A DNA stretch of 64,000 bases from Methanocalculus alkaliphilus (GCF_024170505.1 NZ_JALJYG010000002.1:1-64000), one strand, 5' to 3'. Shown: positions 28,280 through 39,378, counted from the stretch's first letter. Made by a program: numbers and translations. Notes: generated from the letters alone by a model not told the origin.

Positions 28280-29064
28280 TCGCCGCCCTCGGGCCGGCAG
28301 GCACATTCAGTCACGAGCTTGTCGTCCGTCTCTGCAGGGAAGAGCCGCTCCTCCTCCCGACCATCTCACGGGTATTTGCAGTCGTGGAGAAGGGTGAGGC
28401 GACCGGCTTTGTGCCGATTGAGAACAGCGAAGCTGGTGGTGTGGGCCCGACACTGGATGGTCTCTGCGACTATGATGTCAGTATTACCGGGGAATGCTAC
28501 CTCCCGGTCCACCATCACCTTGCCTCCTCCTTTGGGATGGATGAGATCACGGTGATATATGCCCACCCACAGACCCATGAACAGTGCAGTCGTGCCCTTG
28601 ACCGACTCACTATTCCGGTGATTCATACAAGCAGCAATGCAGAGAGTGCGTTGCTGGCAGATGCAAAGGAAGGGGCGGCGGCGATCATCTCGGATGGTGC
28701 CGCAGCATACTATCATATCCCGATCATCCTCCGTGATCTCCAGAACAGCCGCTCGAATACCACGAGGTTCATCAGGATAGACCGGGAACCGTATACCGAG
28801 GGTGATGCGGTAAAATGCAGCATTCTCATCGATCCTGCGGAAGACACCCCCGGTCTCCTTCATGCGCTCCTATCACCGTTTGCAGAGAGGAAGATCAACC
28901 TCTCGCGGATTGAGTCACGCCCTTCCGGCCGGGGTATCGGGAGCTACCGGTTCTTCCTCGATTTTGAGGCAGTACCAAACGCAGGTGACGCACTTGCTGT
29001 GTTGAAGAGGAGGGGGCTGGTGCGGGAATTTGGCTGTTATCCACGCCTTGAGGTGCCAACATGA
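28273..29064 (+). CDS. pheA: Prephenate dehydratase
   Basis: A 263-residue enzyme that decarboxylates and dehydrates prephenate to phenylpyruvate. The PDT domain shows ALGPAGTFSH at the N-terminus, VPIENSEAGGVGPTLDGL and NTTRFIRI (the TRF motif). A C-terminal ACT domain (TPGLLHALLSPFAERKINLSRIESRPSGRGIG) holds the ESRP phenylalanine-binding loop, so feedback by phenylalanine is likely. The ATG overlaps the tyrA stop, and the gene ends in an ATGA overlap with aroA. Chorismate mutase is not fused to it. Confidence 0.93.
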   Translation: MVIAALGPAGTFSHELVVRLCREEPLLLPTISRVFAVVEKGEATGFVPIENSEAGGVGPTLDGLCDYDVSITGECYLPVHHHLASSFGMDEITVIYAHPQTHEQCSRALDRLTIPVIHTSSNAESALLADAKEGAAAIISDGAAAYYHIPIILRDLQNSRSNTTRFIRIDREPYTEGDAVKCSILIDPAEDTPGLLHALLSPFAERKINLSRIESRPSGRGIGSYRFFLDFEAVPNAGDALAVLKRRGLVREFGCYPRLEVPT

Positions 29065-30341
29065 TGGTTCATCTCCGGAAGAGGGAGGACCCTGTTGATC
29101 TGGAGGTGCGGGCTCCCCCTTCGAAGAGCTATACTCACCGGGCCCTCATCGCCGCCGCCCTTGCAGATGGAAGATCGTTCATTGAAGATCCTCTTATAGC
29201 AGAGGACACTCTGCTGACCCTGCAGGCACTGAAGACCCTTGGAGTGGAAATAACCGAAGAAGAGCGGGGTATCCATATTCATGGAACCCGGGGGGATCTT
29301 CGGCCGGGGCGGCCTGTCACCATCGATCTGAAGAACTCAGGGACGAGCATGCGCCTCCTCGCATCCGTCTCACTCCTCGCGGATCATCCGGTTATCCTCA
29401 CCGGAAGCCCCCGTATGTGTGAACGCCCCATCGGGGATCTCGTCGAAGCGATCAACAGCATCGGGGGGACAGTCAGGTACCTCGGCAGGCCGGGCTACCC
29501 GCCGATTGAGGTCTCCGGAAGACTTCTCGGCGGCCGGGTCGAACTCCCATCAGGAGTCAGCAGCCAGTTCATCACCTCCCTCCTGATGACCGCCCCCTAT
29601 GCAGAGGAGCCGGTTGAGGTGAAGACCGGGGAGAACCCTGTATCAGCCAGTTACCTGGGCATCACCACCGACCTGATGAAGAACTTTGGTATCAATGTAG
29701 ATGACAGAAAACCGGGTCTTTTTCAGGTTCCCAATACCTCGGAATATCTTTCCAAGAGGTACTCTGTTGAGGGGGACTATTCGTCTGCATCGTACTTCTT
29801 TGGTATCGGTGCCATCTGCGGAGGAGATGTCACCGTCACAAACCTGAAGGTCTCATCCCCGCAGGGGGATCGTGGCTTTCCTGCCATCCTCGAGACGATG
29901 GGGTGCCGGGTCCGGTCCGGAGAAACCTCCGTTCATCTCCGGATGGATGGCTCTCTCTCTGGAACAGAGGTTAATATGTCCCCGATGCCCGATACGGTCC
30001 AGACCCTTTCTGCGGTTGCCGTCTTTGCGGACAGCCCTACAGAGATTACGGGTGTTGCCCACCTCCGTCATAAGGAGAGTGATCGGATCGAGGCGATCAG
30101 GCGTATCCTTACGTCATTGGGTGCGGGAGTGTCCACATCAGGAGATGCAATCCGGATACAACCCGGCAGACTGCATGGGGGGGTTATTGATCCGGAGAAT
30201 GATCACAGGACTGCGATGAGTGGTGCTCTTCTTGGTCTTGGCATTGGTGATGTCAGTCTTCTGGATGCAGGATGTGTCGGCAAGTCCTATCCGGCTTTCT
30301 GGGATCTCCTGGTGGAGGCGGGGTTATGGGACGGTATGTGA
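29061..30341 (+). CDS. aroA: 3-phosphoshikimate 1-carboxyvinyltransferase (EPSP synthase)
   Basis: A 426-residue EPSP synthase, which transfers enolpyruvyl from PEP to shikimate-3-phosphate. Clear motifs are PSKSYTHRALIAAALA (substrate-binding Lys/Ser), LKNSGTSMRLLASV (PEP-binding), SSQFITSLLMTAPYA, DYSSASYFFG and the C-terminal RHKESDRIEAI and NDHRTAMSGALLGLG. It overlaps pheA by 4 bp upstream and the aroK-aroE gene downstream by 16 bp. Confidence 0.96.
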   Translation: MMVHLRKREDPVDLEVRAPPSKSYTHRALIAAALADGRSFIEDPLIAEDTLLTLQALKTLGVEITEEERGIHIHGTRGDLRPGRPVTIDLKNSGTSMRLLASVSLLADHPVILTGSPRMCERPIGDLVEAINSIGGTVRYLGRPGYPPIEVSGRLLGGRVELPSGVSSQFITSLLMTAPYAEEPVEVKTGENPVSASYLGITTDLMKNFGINVDDRKPGLFQVPNTSEYLSKRYSVEGDYSSASYFFGIGAICGGDVTVTNLKVSSPQGDRGFPAILETMGCRVRSGETSVHLRMDGSLSGTEVNMSPMPDTVQTLSAVAVFADSPTEITGVAHLRHKESDRIEAIRRILTSLGAGVSTSGDAIRIQPGRLHGGVIDPENDHRTAMSGALLGLGIGDVSLLDAGCVGKSYPAFWDLLVEAGLWDGM

Positions 30342-31657
30342 TCATCGGTCTTCGGGGCACAGGGAAATCAACGGTTGGAAGAATGCTGGCGGAAAAGCAG
30401 GATATTCCTTTCCATGACACCGATGCCCTCATCCAGAAGCAAACCGGCCTGGAGATCCCCGAGATCTTCTCCCGGTATGGTGAGGAGGAGTTCCGAAGGA
30501 TCGAGAGGGAGGTGATCGCCTCGCTCCCGGCCGGCCCCGCAGTGATCGCTACCGGGGGTGGTGCGGTGATGGACCCGGAAAACAGGCTCCTCCTCAGGCA
30601 GGGTTCGGCGATCATCCTGCTGACTGCGGATCAAGCAACCCTCGCAGCCCGTACCCGGCGGAGTGATCGGCCGCCTCTCACTGATCTATCCGCTGAGGAT
30701 GAGATACATCATCTTGGAAAGACACGCGGCCCCATCTACCGTGGTTGTGCTGATCTCTGTATCAGCACCACCGGGGAGAATCCGGCCCGGATTGTTGATC
30801 AGATCCTAAGAAACCGGGGGATGACGGATCGGAGTATCCCCCCTGCCTGTCAGTTTCCTCCGGGGATCTCTCCTGCTGATCTCAGGGATATCCCGCTTGT
30901 GTATGCCATAACCGGAAATCCCGTCTCCCATAGCAGAAGCCCGTTTCTCTATAACAAGCTCTTTCCGGGGTATGGGATTCCCGGACGGTATATCTTCCTT
31001 CCGGCTCTGTCAGCAGAGGACGCGATCAAGGGGATGCGGGTACTTGGTGCGAAAGGACTATCTGTCACGATCCCATTCAAAGAAACGATGGTCTCCTGTA
31101 TCGATGAACCCGATGAGGATGTCACCGCGATTGGTGCCCTGAACACGGTTGTTCGCTGTGGCGAACGCCTCTATGGCCATAATACCGACTGGATAGGTAT
31201 TCGGGAGCCTCTGTGGGATCTGAGAGGATCCGATGCTCTCGTCGTCGGTGCAGGGGGTGCCGCCGCTGCCGCCGTCTATGCCCTCCTGTCACTGGATATG
31301 CGGGTGACGATAGCCAACAGGACCCCGAAACGGGGGGAGGCACTTGCAGAACGGTTCGGATGTACTGCACTCCCTCTCCAGGAGATCAAATCCGCAGATC
31401 TGATCATCAATGCCACATCGCTCGGTATGAAGGAGAGCGACGGCTCGCCGGTCTCCTCCTCCCTTCTCAGGCCCGGCGTCACTGTCTTCGATCTCGTCTA
31501 TACACCCCCCATGACCCCCCTCCTCAGGGAGGCGGAAGCGGCGGGATGCAGAATAATCAGAGGGACGGAGATGTTCATCTACCAGGCGGCGGCACAGTTT
31601 TCGCTCCTCACCGGCATCGATCCCGATCCCTCGAAGATCAGGGGGGTGCTTGGATGA
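30326..31657 (+). CDS. aroK-aroE: Shikimate kinase-shikimate dehydrogenase fusion
   Basis: About 443 residues with two enzymes. Residues 1-170 are a P-loop shikimate kinase ([12 protein letters not shown], then DTDALIQ and FRRIEREV, with the ATGGGAV glycine loop). Residues 195-443 are shikimate 5-dehydrogenase ([15 protein letters not shown], catalytic Lys in [28 protein letters not shown]). Most archaea use a GHMP-type shikimate kinase, so the bacterial-type P-loop kinase is notable. The fusion would carry shikimate from reduction to phosphorylation on one chain. The frame is open to 30272, but ATG 30326 precedes the P-loop directly and is chosen. Confidence 0.93.
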   Translation: MGRYVIIGLRGTGKSTVGRMLAEKQDIPFHDTDALIQKQTGLEIPEIFSRYGEEEFRRIEREVIASLPAGPAVIATGGGAVMDPENRLLLRQGSAIILLTADQATLAARTRRSDRPPLTDLSAEDEIHHLGKTRGPIYRGCADLCISTTGENPARIVDQILRNRGMTDRSIPPACQFPPGISPADLRDIPLVYAITGNPVSHSRSPFLYNKLFPGYGIPGRYIFLPALSAEDAIKGMRVLGAKGLSVTIPFKETMVSCIDEPDEDVTAIGALNTVVRCGERLYGHNTDWIGIREPLWDLRGSDALVVGAGGAAAAAVYALLSLDMRVTIANRTPKRGEALAERFGCTALPLQEIKSADLIINATSLGMKESDGSPVSSSLLRPGVTVFDLVYTPPMTPLLREAEAAGCRIIRGTEMFIYQAAAQFSLLTGIDPDPSKIRGVLG

Positions 31658-32652
31658 TGAACACTTTCGGCCACCTCTTCAAGGTCACGACCTTTGGGGA
31701 GAGCCATGGCCCTGCCCTTGGTGTTGTGATAGATGGCTGCCCTCCGGGTATTCCTCTGCATGAGAGTGATATCCAGCCTTTCATGGACAGGAGACGACCC
31801 GGACAGGGGCCAACGACCACACCACGCAACGAGCCGGATCTGGTTGATATCCTCTCCGGAGTCTTTGAAGGGCGAACCACCGGGATGCCCATTGCAATCC
31901 TGATCCGATCAACGGGTGCTATGAGCAGGGATTATGAGGCTCTCCGGTCGGCCGTCCGGCCCGGTCATGCTGACCAGACCTACCAGAAGAAGTACGGGAT
32001 TCGTGATCACCGTGGCGGGGGGAGAAGTTCCGGCCGTGAGACCGCGGCACGGGTCGCGGCGGGGGCTGTTGCGATGAAATGCCTTGGCATAAAGGGGATG
32101 AGGATACGAAGCAGGATCACCGAGATCCATGGAATTTCAGATCCCGCACTCTTCGATGCGGAGATTCTGAAGGCAAAGGAGCGGGGGGACTCGGTCGGTG
32201 GATGCCTCGAGGTGATAGCAGACGGCTGCCCTCCCGGTCTTGGCGATCCGGTCTTCGGGAAGCTTGATGCTGCTATCGCAGCGGCGATGATGGGGATCGG
32301 TGCCGTCAAAGGGGTCGAGATTGGGGAGGGATTTGCCTCTGCCAGAATGTATGGGAGCGAGTGGAATGATCCCCTCTTCAGATCCGGCCCGGCAACGAAC
32401 CATGCAGGCGGAATCCTTGGTGGAATCAGCAATGGAGAACCGATCTATCTGCGGCTCGCCATCAAGCCGACACCCTCCGTCTCCATCCCCCAGGAGACGG
32501 TTGATATTGACGGCAATGAGATGGCCCTTGAGATCAAGGGACGCCATGACCCCTGTATCGTCCCCAGGGCACAGGTTGTTGCGGAGTGTATGCTCGCCCT
32601 CGTTCTCATTGATGCACTGCTGATGCGGGATCGGTTCAGTAGTTTTCCATAA
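31654..32652 (+). CDS. aroC: Chorismate synthase
   Basis: About 332 residues. It converts EPSP to chorismate with reduced FMN. Motifs: [15 protein letters not shown] at the N-terminus, [37 protein letters not shown] and the C-terminal [18 protein letters not shown]. The frame extends back to 31213 inside the aroE part, but ATG 31654 overlaps the fusion stop as ATGA and starts the family sequence. This is the last gene of the aromatic operon; aroD converges with it 8 bp downstream. The length is somewhat shorter than the common 360-390. Confidence 0.95.
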   Translation: MMNTFGHLFKVTTFGESHGPALGVVIDGCPPGIPLHESDIQPFMDRRRPGQGPTTTPRNEPDLVDILSGVFEGRTTGMPIAILIRSTGAMSRDYEALRSAVRPGHADQTYQKKYGIRDHRGGGRSSGRETAARVAAGAVAMKCLGIKGMRIRSRITEIHGISDPALFDAEILKAKERGDSVGGCLEVIADGCPPGLGDPVFGKLDAAIAAAMMGIGAVKGVEIGEGFASARMYGSEWNDPLFRSGPATNHAGGILGGISNGEPIYLRLAIKPTPSVSIPQETVDIDGNEMALEIKGRHDPCIVPRAQVVAECMLALVLIDALLMRDRFSSFP

Positions 32653-32660
32653 ATCATGCC

Positions 32661-33302
32661 TTACTCCGGTGTCCGGGTGAGGAGCGAGATGATCGCCCGC
32701 ATCTCCCTGATATGGTACTGCCCGGTGGCAGTCGGCTCACCGGCATGGCAGTAGGCAAAGGCAGATCCCATCATCAGAAGGAAGGGTCGGAGCCAGGCAT
32801 ATCCCGATCCCATGATCGAGATACAGATCGGCTTCTCCGCATCGAGAAAATAGCGGAGCAGGAGCAGTGCATCTTCGTCGCTTCCGGGGGCAAGGACGAT
32901 CTTGGGAATATCCCCGAATCGTCTGAGACGGGTGGAGAGGTCCAGAAACTGATCCGCATCAAGCATCAGTCTGGCATGGTAGGAGGCGATGACCACCTTT
33001 TTTTGGCCCCTGATCCATTCTGCATGTTCAGCGAAGCGCTCCTCAATATCGACCATATCACAGAACGGAAGATACGCTGCAATTTTTTGCCTCCACTCAT
33101 CCGGATCACCCGTGAATTTCCCCCCTTCTGGACTACTTCTGAGGGTGAGAAGAATCCTTCCATCCCAGACCTGTCGCACCCTGGCCAGATCATCAGCGGT
33201 CAGTCCGTCGATGAGATCCAGCCGGAGCTCAATTGCCCAAGGGTCCTCTCCGATGACAGCCTCGAGATCTGTGAGTGAATGCAATGACACAATCAGGTTC
33301 AT
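32661..33302 (-). CDS. aroD: 3-dehydroquinate dehydratase type I
   Basis: A 213-residue type I dehydroquinase that removes water from 3-dehydroquinate by a Schiff base. ELRLD (acidic substrate-binding pair), the catalytic His in VIASYHA, the Lys in PKIVLAPGSDED and the C-terminal GSAFAYC ... GEPTATGQ are all present. It supplies 3-dehydroshikimate to aroE in the convergent operon. It overlaps the U32 peptidase gene by 4 bp (ATGA) and is therefore read with that gene rather than with the rest of the pathway. Confidence 0.9.
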   Translation of the reverse strand: MNLIVSLHSLTDLEAVIGEDPWAIELRLDLIDGLTADDLARVRQVWDGRILLTLRSSPEGGKFTGDPDEWRQKIAAYLPFCDMVDIEERFAEHAEWIRGQKKVVIASYHARLMLDADQFLDLSTRLRRFGDIPKIVLAPGSDEDALLLLRYFLDAEKPICISIMGSGYAWLRPFLLMMGSAFAYCHAGEPTATGQYHIREMRAIISLLTRTPE

Positions 33303-35869
33303 TGGTCACCCCGCTTCAGGAACCGGCCGGTGGTGATCCCGCCCCATGCAACCATTCGTATCTCCTCTTTCAATGCCTTCAGCTCTTCTGCATCCGCGTG
33401 CAATGCCTCGTGATATGCCCTGCAGACGATCCGGGCATACTCTTTTGTCCTCCCCCGAAGCTCGATCCCAAGGATGCCAATCCCGGCATCGAGGATCAGG
33501 GGGAGATGGTCGATGAGACAGGTCTCCACCGCATTGCTGATGATGGTCCGGCACTCTGCATCCGCCCTGACGGGGAAGATCCGCCCGGTATGATCTGCGA
33601 GTGCGGTGAGTCGTCCACCTCCGCTGCCGGGGCAGGGGAATCTCCCTTGTGCAGGGCAGTGTTCCGTGATCATCGCTGGTACCGATCCCTGGACGAAGAG
33701 CTCGATCATCTCGCCACCGGAGATGCCAAGGCGCTGAAGTTCTCTATATGAGATCTCATGCGAGAGGGCGAGTGATCGATGAAAAGGTCTCATCTCTGCG
33801 ATTGCTGCGCGGTTCATCAGGTTCAGCCCGGATGAGCCGGCAATCTCCATATCCGGTACAATTTCGTGGATCGCCTCTGCCATACCCACGCCCCCGACCA
33901 TCACCCCCCGAAGTCCTCTCGACCGGGCTTCACCCAGGATCGGCAATGCATAGTCGAGGAACCGTTTTCTGGCAATCTCTGGAAACTTCCAGAAGAAGGT
34001 TGCTTCATACTCATTGCAGAGGGCTACCAGTGTGGAGAGATCATGAAGCACCGTCTCCTGCCATCTCTCTTTTGAGATAAGGGTCCGCTTCTCGCAGGAT
34101 GTGATGGGATGAGCCGGCTCATAGTAGATCCTCTTCGCCCCGCCTTCAAGGGCTCCGGCCACCTCATCCATCGAAGAGGCATAGACGGCAAGTATCGGGG
34201 TATCAGCCCTCTCTGGTTGCCTCTCCTCTTTCAGTGATCTGAGACAATCCTGCCATCTCTCTTCTGCCGCTTCCAGATCCCGGGGGGGGCCCGCCCTGAG
34301 CGCGGCATCTGCGGCAGAGATGAGATCACGCCTCAGTTCTGTGAGCACCCTGATCGGGAGGAAGAGACCTCCGGGATATGAGATAGATAGAATTGCAATC
34401 GTAAAGCCGGTCTCGCCGGTTCTTGTGATGAGATCGATGATCGTCTCTTCAGTGACCGGCCGGTTCTCTGCCGGAACCATCGGCGAAGAAGATCGTGCCG
34501 AGATGGGGATCCGGCCTCCCCAGGGTGCGGATACGTATCCGTCAAGCCTGAGATGATCCCCCTCCATCGTGATTGAGAGATCAATTTCGACCTTTCTGCC
34601 ACACCCACGATGATATGAAGCGATGGTTCCTGCTGCCTGCTCTTCAATGGCACGCCGCTTATTGATCGCCACATCCATCCCCGTCTTTACCGGAACCGGT
34701 GTCTTCAGACGGAGCGTCCCTTCCTGTATCTTTGGATGGGTATGAACGTCACAACCAACATCATCCTCACCTTCTTTGTAAAAGACGACCCCGTCACCAC
34801 GTTCGGGATACGGCTTTGAGAGATCCCTGATGACCGCCTCCCCTCTGCTTCGATCGTACCAGGTGACAGTACCAAACCGGACTCCACGATTATCAGGGCG
34901 ATCCTCTGAGATGAAGGATCTACCCTTCGCCCCGAAGAGATGGCCTTCGGTGAACCCCCTTGAAAAGACGAAGGCAGTATTGCGGAGTGCCTCCTCATCA
35001 GCGACAAAGCTGCCCGAAGCTATCTGATCAAGCGCCTTCCGGTACAGGGAGACCACAGTGGCAACATAGGCCGGTGACTTCATCCGCCCTTCAATCTTCA
35101 GTGCCACGACTCCCGCCGAAATCACCTCAGGCAGTCGGGTATACGTGGCAAGATCACGTGGTGAGAGGAGGTACCGAGGCTCAGTGTTTACCCCTTTTCT
35201 CAGAACTGGTCGGCCATACGGGTCCACAGTACCGATCACCGGCTGATATTGTCGCCGGCAGGGTTGTGCACAGGATCCCCGGTTGCCGCTCCTCCCCCCG
35301 ATGACAGATGAGAGTAGGCACTGGCCTGAATAGCCCATGCAGAGTGCTCCGTGGGCGAAGATCTCAATCCCGACACCGAGCGCATCTGCATGGCGTGTTA
35401 TCTCCCTCACCTCATCCAGGGTGAGTTCACGTGCGAAAACAATCCTTGATATCCCCTTTCCGGCGGCATATCGCAGACCCTCTATTGAATGAATCGTCAT
35501 CTGGGTGGATGCATGGAGCGGGAGATCCGGAAGAATGGTCCGGGCAATCCGCAGAATCCCCTGATCCTGAATAAGTATGGCATCTGCCCCAACCCGGTAG
35601 AGATAGAGGAGATATTCACCGATATCAGAGATCTCATCATCGGAGACGAGGGTGTTGACGGTCACATATACCCGGATTCCTCGTCCATGTGCATCAGATA
35701 TGACCTCTCTCATGGCGTCATCATCAAAGTTCGCCGCATATGCCCGGGCACCAAACCGGGTGCCGGAGAGATAGACCGCATCTGCTCCTGCGGCAACGGC
35801 AGCCTCAAACGCCTCCCGTGATCCTGCCGGGGCAAGGAGCTCAGGGATATCAGTATGCCTCTCCATCAC
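33299..35869 (-). CDS. Peptidase U32 family protein (DUF3656-containing)
   Basis: An 856-residue protein of the U32 collagenase-like family. Residues about 10-290 form the barrel with PELLAPAGSREAFEAAVAAGADAVYLSG, YVTVNTLV, HASTQMT and ALCMGYSGQCLLSSVIGGRSGNRG with CAQPCR, the cluster-like Cys signature. A DUF3656-like region follows (about 360-500), then a second barrel-like part with VHGALCM-type and ELRGR motifs. Bacterial relatives act in rRNA/tRNA hydroxylation (RlhA, TrhP), so RNA modification is more likely than proteolysis (family inference). It is upstream of aroD with a 4-bp overlap. Confidence 0.82.
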   Translation of the reverse strand: MMERHTDIPELLAPAGSREAFEAAVAAGADAVYLSGTRFGARAYAANFDDDAMREVISDAHGRGIRVYVTVNTLVSDDEISDIGEYLLYLYRVGADAILIQDQGILRIARTILPDLPLHASTQMTIHSIEGLRYAAGKGISRIVFARELTLDEVREITRHADALGVGIEIFAHGALCMGYSGQCLLSSVIGGRSGNRGSCAQPCRRQYQPVIGTVDPYGRPVLRKGVNTEPRYLLSPRDLATYTRLPEVISAGVVALKIEGRMKSPAYVATVVSLYRKALDQIASGSFVADEEALRNTAFVFSRGFTEGHLFGAKGRSFISEDRPDNRGVRFGTVTWYDRSRGEAVIRDLSKPYPERGDGVVFYKEGEDDVGCDVHTHPKIQEGTLRLKTPVPVKTGMDVAINKRRAIEEQAAGTIASYHRGCGRKVEIDLSITMEGDHLRLDGYVSAPWGGRIPISARSSSPMVPAENRPVTEETIIDLITRTGETGFTIAILSISYPGGLFLPIRVLTELRRDLISAADAALRAGPPRDLEAAEERWQDCLRSLKEERQPERADTPILAVYASSMDEVAGALEGGAKRIYYEPAHPITSCEKRTLISKERWQETVLHDLSTLVALCNEYEATFFWKFPEIARKRFLDYALPILGEARSRGLRGVMVGGVGMAEAIHEIVPDMEIAGSSGLNLMNRAAIAEMRPFHRSLALSHEISYRELQRLGISGGEMIELFVQGSVPAMITEHCPAQGRFPCPGSGGGRLTALADHTGRIFPVRADAECRTIISNAVETCLIDHLPLILDAGIGILGIELRGRTKEYARIVCRAYHEALHADAEELKALKEEIRMVAWGGITTGRFLKRGDQ

Positions 35870-35923
35870 GAGTACTATGGTATCTCTGGAGATAAAGAAA
35901 AGGTTCGATCAGGGGATGGATAC

Positions 35924-36646
35924 CTATCTGATATCCACCCTCTCTCCCGTGACCATATAGTGGATCTTCTCGGCGGTCTTGCAGGCATGATCCGCACACC
36001 GCTCAAGATATCGATCCACAAGGAGATACGTCGCACAGTAGGGAATCGTCCGGGGATCTTCCTCCATAATCGTTATGCAGTCTTCATAGATCATATAGCG
36101 CAACTCATCGATGACATCATCACGGCGGGAGAATCCTTCCAGAATGCTGAGATCACGAGTGTCGAAGGCATGCAGGGCATCCTCGAGCATTGATAGTGCA
36201 CCCTCCGCCATCTCGGGGAGGCGTACCATCCCCCTGATATGTATTCCCTCGGGGAGTTTGTAGGTGCAATGGCAGATGTCCTTCCCGTATCTCCCGATCC
36301 GCTCGGCTGAGGAGATGAGGTTCATACAGCAGGATATTGTCCGGAGATCGGATGCAACCGGCTGGTGAAGGGCTATCAGTTTCAGCCCCTGTTCTTCGAG
36401 CTGATCGCTGCGCAGACTGAGAAAGACCTTTCTGGGTACACGCACGTCCTGGTGCATCTCCGGTTCGCCGGTCTGAATGCAGACATTCTCCATACCCCCT
36501 GCTATCTCGCATGCCAGTTCCCTGTCGAGGGATGAGAAGGCGTCAAAGGCGTCACGAAGCATCGAGATGGCAAACCGGCTATAGCCTCCGACTGATACCT
36601 GGTATGCTTCGAGCTCCCTGTGATAGTGATCTTTCATCAGTTTCAC
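35924..36646 (-). CDS. phoU: Phosphate signalling protein PhoU
   Basis: A 240-residue all-helical protein with two PhoU repeats, each carrying the E/D-rich metal motif ([24 protein letters not shown], then [17 protein letters not shown] and [22 protein letters not shown]). It likely restrains phosphate uptake and signals phosphate status. The start overlaps the pstB stop by 4 bp, so it is the last gene of the pst operon. Confidence 0.92.
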   Translation of the reverse strand: MKLMKDHYHRELEAYQVSVGGYSRFAISMLRDAFDAFSSLDRELACEIAGGMENVCIQTGEPEMHQDVRVPRKVFLSLRSDQLEEQGLKLIALHQPVASDLRTISCCMNLISSAERIGRYGKDICHCTYKLPEGIHIRGMVRLPEMAEGALSMLEDALHAFDTRDLSILEGFSRRDDVIDELRYMIYEDCITIMEEDPRTIPYCATYLLVDRYLERCADHACKTAEKIHYMVTGERVDIR

Positions 36647-37407
36647 CCAAATCTTCCTGTAATATAATTTTCAGTCAGCTCTTCTTTTGGCTTTTCGAAG
36701 ATGACCGATGTTGTATCAAATTCTATCAGCCTTCCCATATACATAAATCCTGTGTGGTCGGAGACCCTGGCTGCCTGCTGCATGTTATGGGTCACAATAA
36801 CCACGGTATACTCATCTTTCAGTTCAGTGATGAGGTTTTCGATCTTCGCAGTAGCAATCGGATCGAGGGCAGAGCAGGGTTCATCCATGAGGATAATATC
36901 CGGGCCGACGGAGAGCGTTCGTGCGATACAGAGCCGCTGCTGCTGGCCACCGGAGAGGCCGCGAGCCGCATCATGGAGCCTCTCTTTGACCTCCTCCCAG
37001 ATGGCAGCCCCTTTCAGGCTCTTCTCTGCTATCGCATCAAGCTCTTTTCTGTCTTTTACACCATGCACCTTCGGTCCATAGATGACATTCTCATAGATTG
37101 ATTTTGGGAAGGGGTTTGGCTGCTGAAAGACCATGCCTATCCTCTTCCGGAGTTCGACAACATCGGTGGATCGTCCGGTAATCTCTTCCCCATGGTAGAG
37201 AATTGATCCTGAGATGGTACAGTCAGGGATGAGATCGTTCATCCGGTTGAAACACCGGAGGAGTGTCGATTTTCCACACCCGGACGGACCAATCAATGCG
37301 GTCACCTGGTTTTTTGGGATCTGTATATCAACATCGATGAGTGCCTGTGCTGATCCGTAATAGAGATTGAGTGCTTTTGTTTCAAGCGCTTTATCCTGTT
37401 GTTTCAT
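36643..37407 (-). CDS. pstB: Phosphate ABC transporter ATP-binding protein PstB
   Basis: A 254-residue ATPase with Walker A ([14 protein letters not shown]), Q-loop ([16 protein letters not shown]), signature [15 protein letters not shown], Walker B ([14 protein letters not shown]) and H-loop ([13 protein letters not shown]). The [11 protein letters not shown] stretch is diagnostic for PstB. It powers phosphate uptake with the fused PstC-PstA channel encoded 7 bp upstream. It overlaps phoU. Confidence 0.95.
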   Translation of the reverse strand: MKQQDKALETKALNLYYGSAQALIDVDIQIPKNQVTALIGPSGCGKSTLLRCFNRMNDLIPDCTISGSILYHGEEITGRSTDVVELRKRIGMVFQQPNPFPKSIYENVIYGPKVHGVKDRKELDAIAEKSLKGAAIWEEVKERLHDAARGLSGGQQQRLCIARTLSVGPDIILMDEPCSALDPIATAKIENLITELKDEYTVVIVTHNMQQAARVSDHTGFMYMGRLIEFDTTSVIFEKPKEELTENYITGRFG

Positions 37408-37414
37408 GGGTTGG

Positions 37415-39361
37415 TTACCACCTCACTGTCTTCTGTGCATGCCTCCTCATCAATACTGCAACGGCGTAGATGCCTGTCACAAGGACGAGGAGAACAAGGG
37501 CTGTTCCATATTTTTGTGTCTCTGCGCCCGGTACATTGGTTGCCAGGATGAAGAGGTGATAGGGGAGGGCCATCACCGGCTCAAAGACCGAATCCGGCAG
37601 GAACCTCTTTGAAAAGACGACCGCTGTGAAGAGGAGGGGGGCAGTCTCTCCGGCGGCCCTTCCGATGGAGAGGATCGTTCCTGTGAGAATACCCGGAGCC
37701 GCAGCCGGGAGGACGACCCGGGAGATGGTCTGCCAGCGGGTAGCGCCGAGTGCAAGGCTCCCATGACGGAGGGAGTCGGGGACGCTCTTTAACGCCTCTT
37801 CACTCGTCCTGATGATCGTCGGAAGAACCATCAGGGCAAGGGTGATCTGTCCGGCGAGGAGCGAGACTCCGAGGCCGACGAAGATCACAAGGAAAGCGAA
37901 TCCGAAGAGACCAAAGACGATCGATGGGGTTCCATTCAGGAGATCATTCCCGGTCCTTATGATCTTCGTCAGCTTTCCTTCGATGGTGTATTCATTGAGG
38001 TAGATTGCAGCCCCGACCCCTATCGGAAGAGCAATTGCAATCGCACCGATAACCAGGTATATTGTTCCGACGATTGCCGGGAAAATTCCTCCGGAGCGAC
38101 CGAGGTCACGGGGTCCTTCAGTCAGAAACTCCCAGGTGATCGCCGGGAGGCCATTACTGACGATATCAAAGATGATGACAAAGAGGGTAAAGAGGACGAG
38201 ACCTGTCGCTGCGGTTATCAAACCAAAAGCAATCTTTTCGGTTATCTTTGGTGAGATGATCCTCTTAATGAAAAGATACGCTCCTATTGCACCAATGAAG
38301 AGGAGAGCCCCTCCAGGTCCCGAGATGACAGCAAGTATTACGGCAGGAAGAGCGAATGCCAGCCATGAGCATGCTGTTTTTACCTTCCCCCTCACTTCAT
38401 GGGAGAGGAGCGGTGGCTTTCCGGTCCCCATCTGCGCGTCTCGGATCCGGCCGAGGATGACGGTGGCTGAGAGGTTGATGATGAGCGCTATCAACAGGAG
38501 AACGAGTGCGACTGCAAAGAGTGCATGGTAATGCGTACTTCCTATCGCAACCTCACCCATCTCAATACCCAGCGTTGCTGTGAGTGTCCGGACGGGTGAG
38601 AGGATATTCCAGATGGGATCCGGGATGACGGCGGCATTGCCGGTGACCATCAGGACAGCCATCGTCTCACCGATTGCCCTGCCCATACCCAGGATAACCG
38701 CAGCGGTGATACCGGAGAGAGCCGCAGGAATGATGACACCGGTGATCGTCTGCCACCGGGTGGCCCCCAGTGCAAGAGAGGCAGCCCGGTACTCTTGGGG
38801 AACACTCGTAATGGCATCCTCAGAGACCGAGACGATCGTCGGAAGCGCCATTATTCCCAGAATGATCGATCCGGCAAGCCAGGTGGCGCCGGAAGAGAGA
38901 TCAAACGTGATGCGAAGCCAGTTTGTCAGTACAACAAGCCCGAAGAAACCGTACACAACCGAGGGGATGCCTGCAAGAAGCTCGATAGCTGGTTTTATTG
39001 CCTCCCGGACTGAACGGGGTGCGATCTCAGCGATGAATATGGCACTCCCGATACCCAGAGGGACAGCGATCACCATCGCACCGAAGGTGACGAGGAGTGT
39101 GCCGACGATTAATGAAAGGATTCCATAGCTGGGTACGACACTCGTTGGTGTCCAGATCTCCTCGAAAAGAAACTCCCGTAAACCGATCTCAAGAAGTGCA
39201 GGAAGTCCTTCCTTTAACAGAAATCCAAGGATCAGGATGATGGTGATAACGGCAACAAGGGCTGTGGCCAGCCAGATACCGGTAATGACACTCTCTTTCT
39301 TCTGCCTGCTGATACCCGCCGGATTGCTGAGGGACGATGAATGAGCCTTCATCCTATGCAT
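37415..39361 (-). CDS. pstCA: Fused phosphate permease PstC-PstA
   Basis: A 648-residue protein made of two ABC permease units in one chain. The N-terminal PstC-like half (about 25-320) and the C-terminal PstA-like half (about 335-645) each have about six helices and an EAA loop ([16 protein letters not shown] and [16 protein letters not shown]). Normally these are two genes. No internal stop or start break is visible, so one polypeptide forms the whole channel. It lies between pstS and pstB in the expected order. ATG 39361 or 39352 could both start it. Confidence 0.92.
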   Translation of the reverse strand: MHRMKAHSSSLSNPAGISRQKKESVITGIWLATALVAVITIILILGFLLKEGLPALLEIGLREFLFEEIWTPTSVVPSYGILSLIVGTLLVTFGAMVIAVPLGIGSAIFIAEIAPRSVREAIKPAIELLAGIPSVVYGFFGLVVLTNWLRITFDLSSGATWLAGSIILGIMALPTIVSVSEDAITSVPQEYRAASLALGATRWQTITGVIIPAALSGITAAVILGMGRAIGETMAVLMVTGNAAVIPDPIWNILSPVRTLTATLGIEMGEVAIGSTHYHALFAVALVLLLIALIINLSATVILGRIRDAQMGTGKPPLLSHEVRGKVKTACSWLAFALPAVILAVISGPGGALLFIGAIGAYLFIKRIISPKITEKIAFGLITAATGLVLFTLFVIIFDIVSNGLPAITWEFLTEGPRDLGRSGGIFPAIVGTIYLVIGAIAIALPIGVGAAIYLNEYTIEGKLTKIIRTGNDLLNGTPSIVFGLFGFAFLVIFVGLGVSLLAGQITLALMVLPTIIRTSEEALKSVPDSLRHGSLALGATRWQTISRVVLPAAAPGILTGTILSIGRAAGETAPLLFTAVVFSKRFLPDSVFEPVMALPYHLFILATNVPGAETQKYGTALVLLVLVTGIYAVAVLMRRHAQKTVRW

Positions 39362-39378
39362 AATGATCAGAAAAAAAA

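Noticed and set aside
31213-31653. N-terminal extension of chorismate synthase
   Set aside because: It is the shifted frame of the shikimate dehydrogenase part; aroC starts at the ATGA overlap at 31654.
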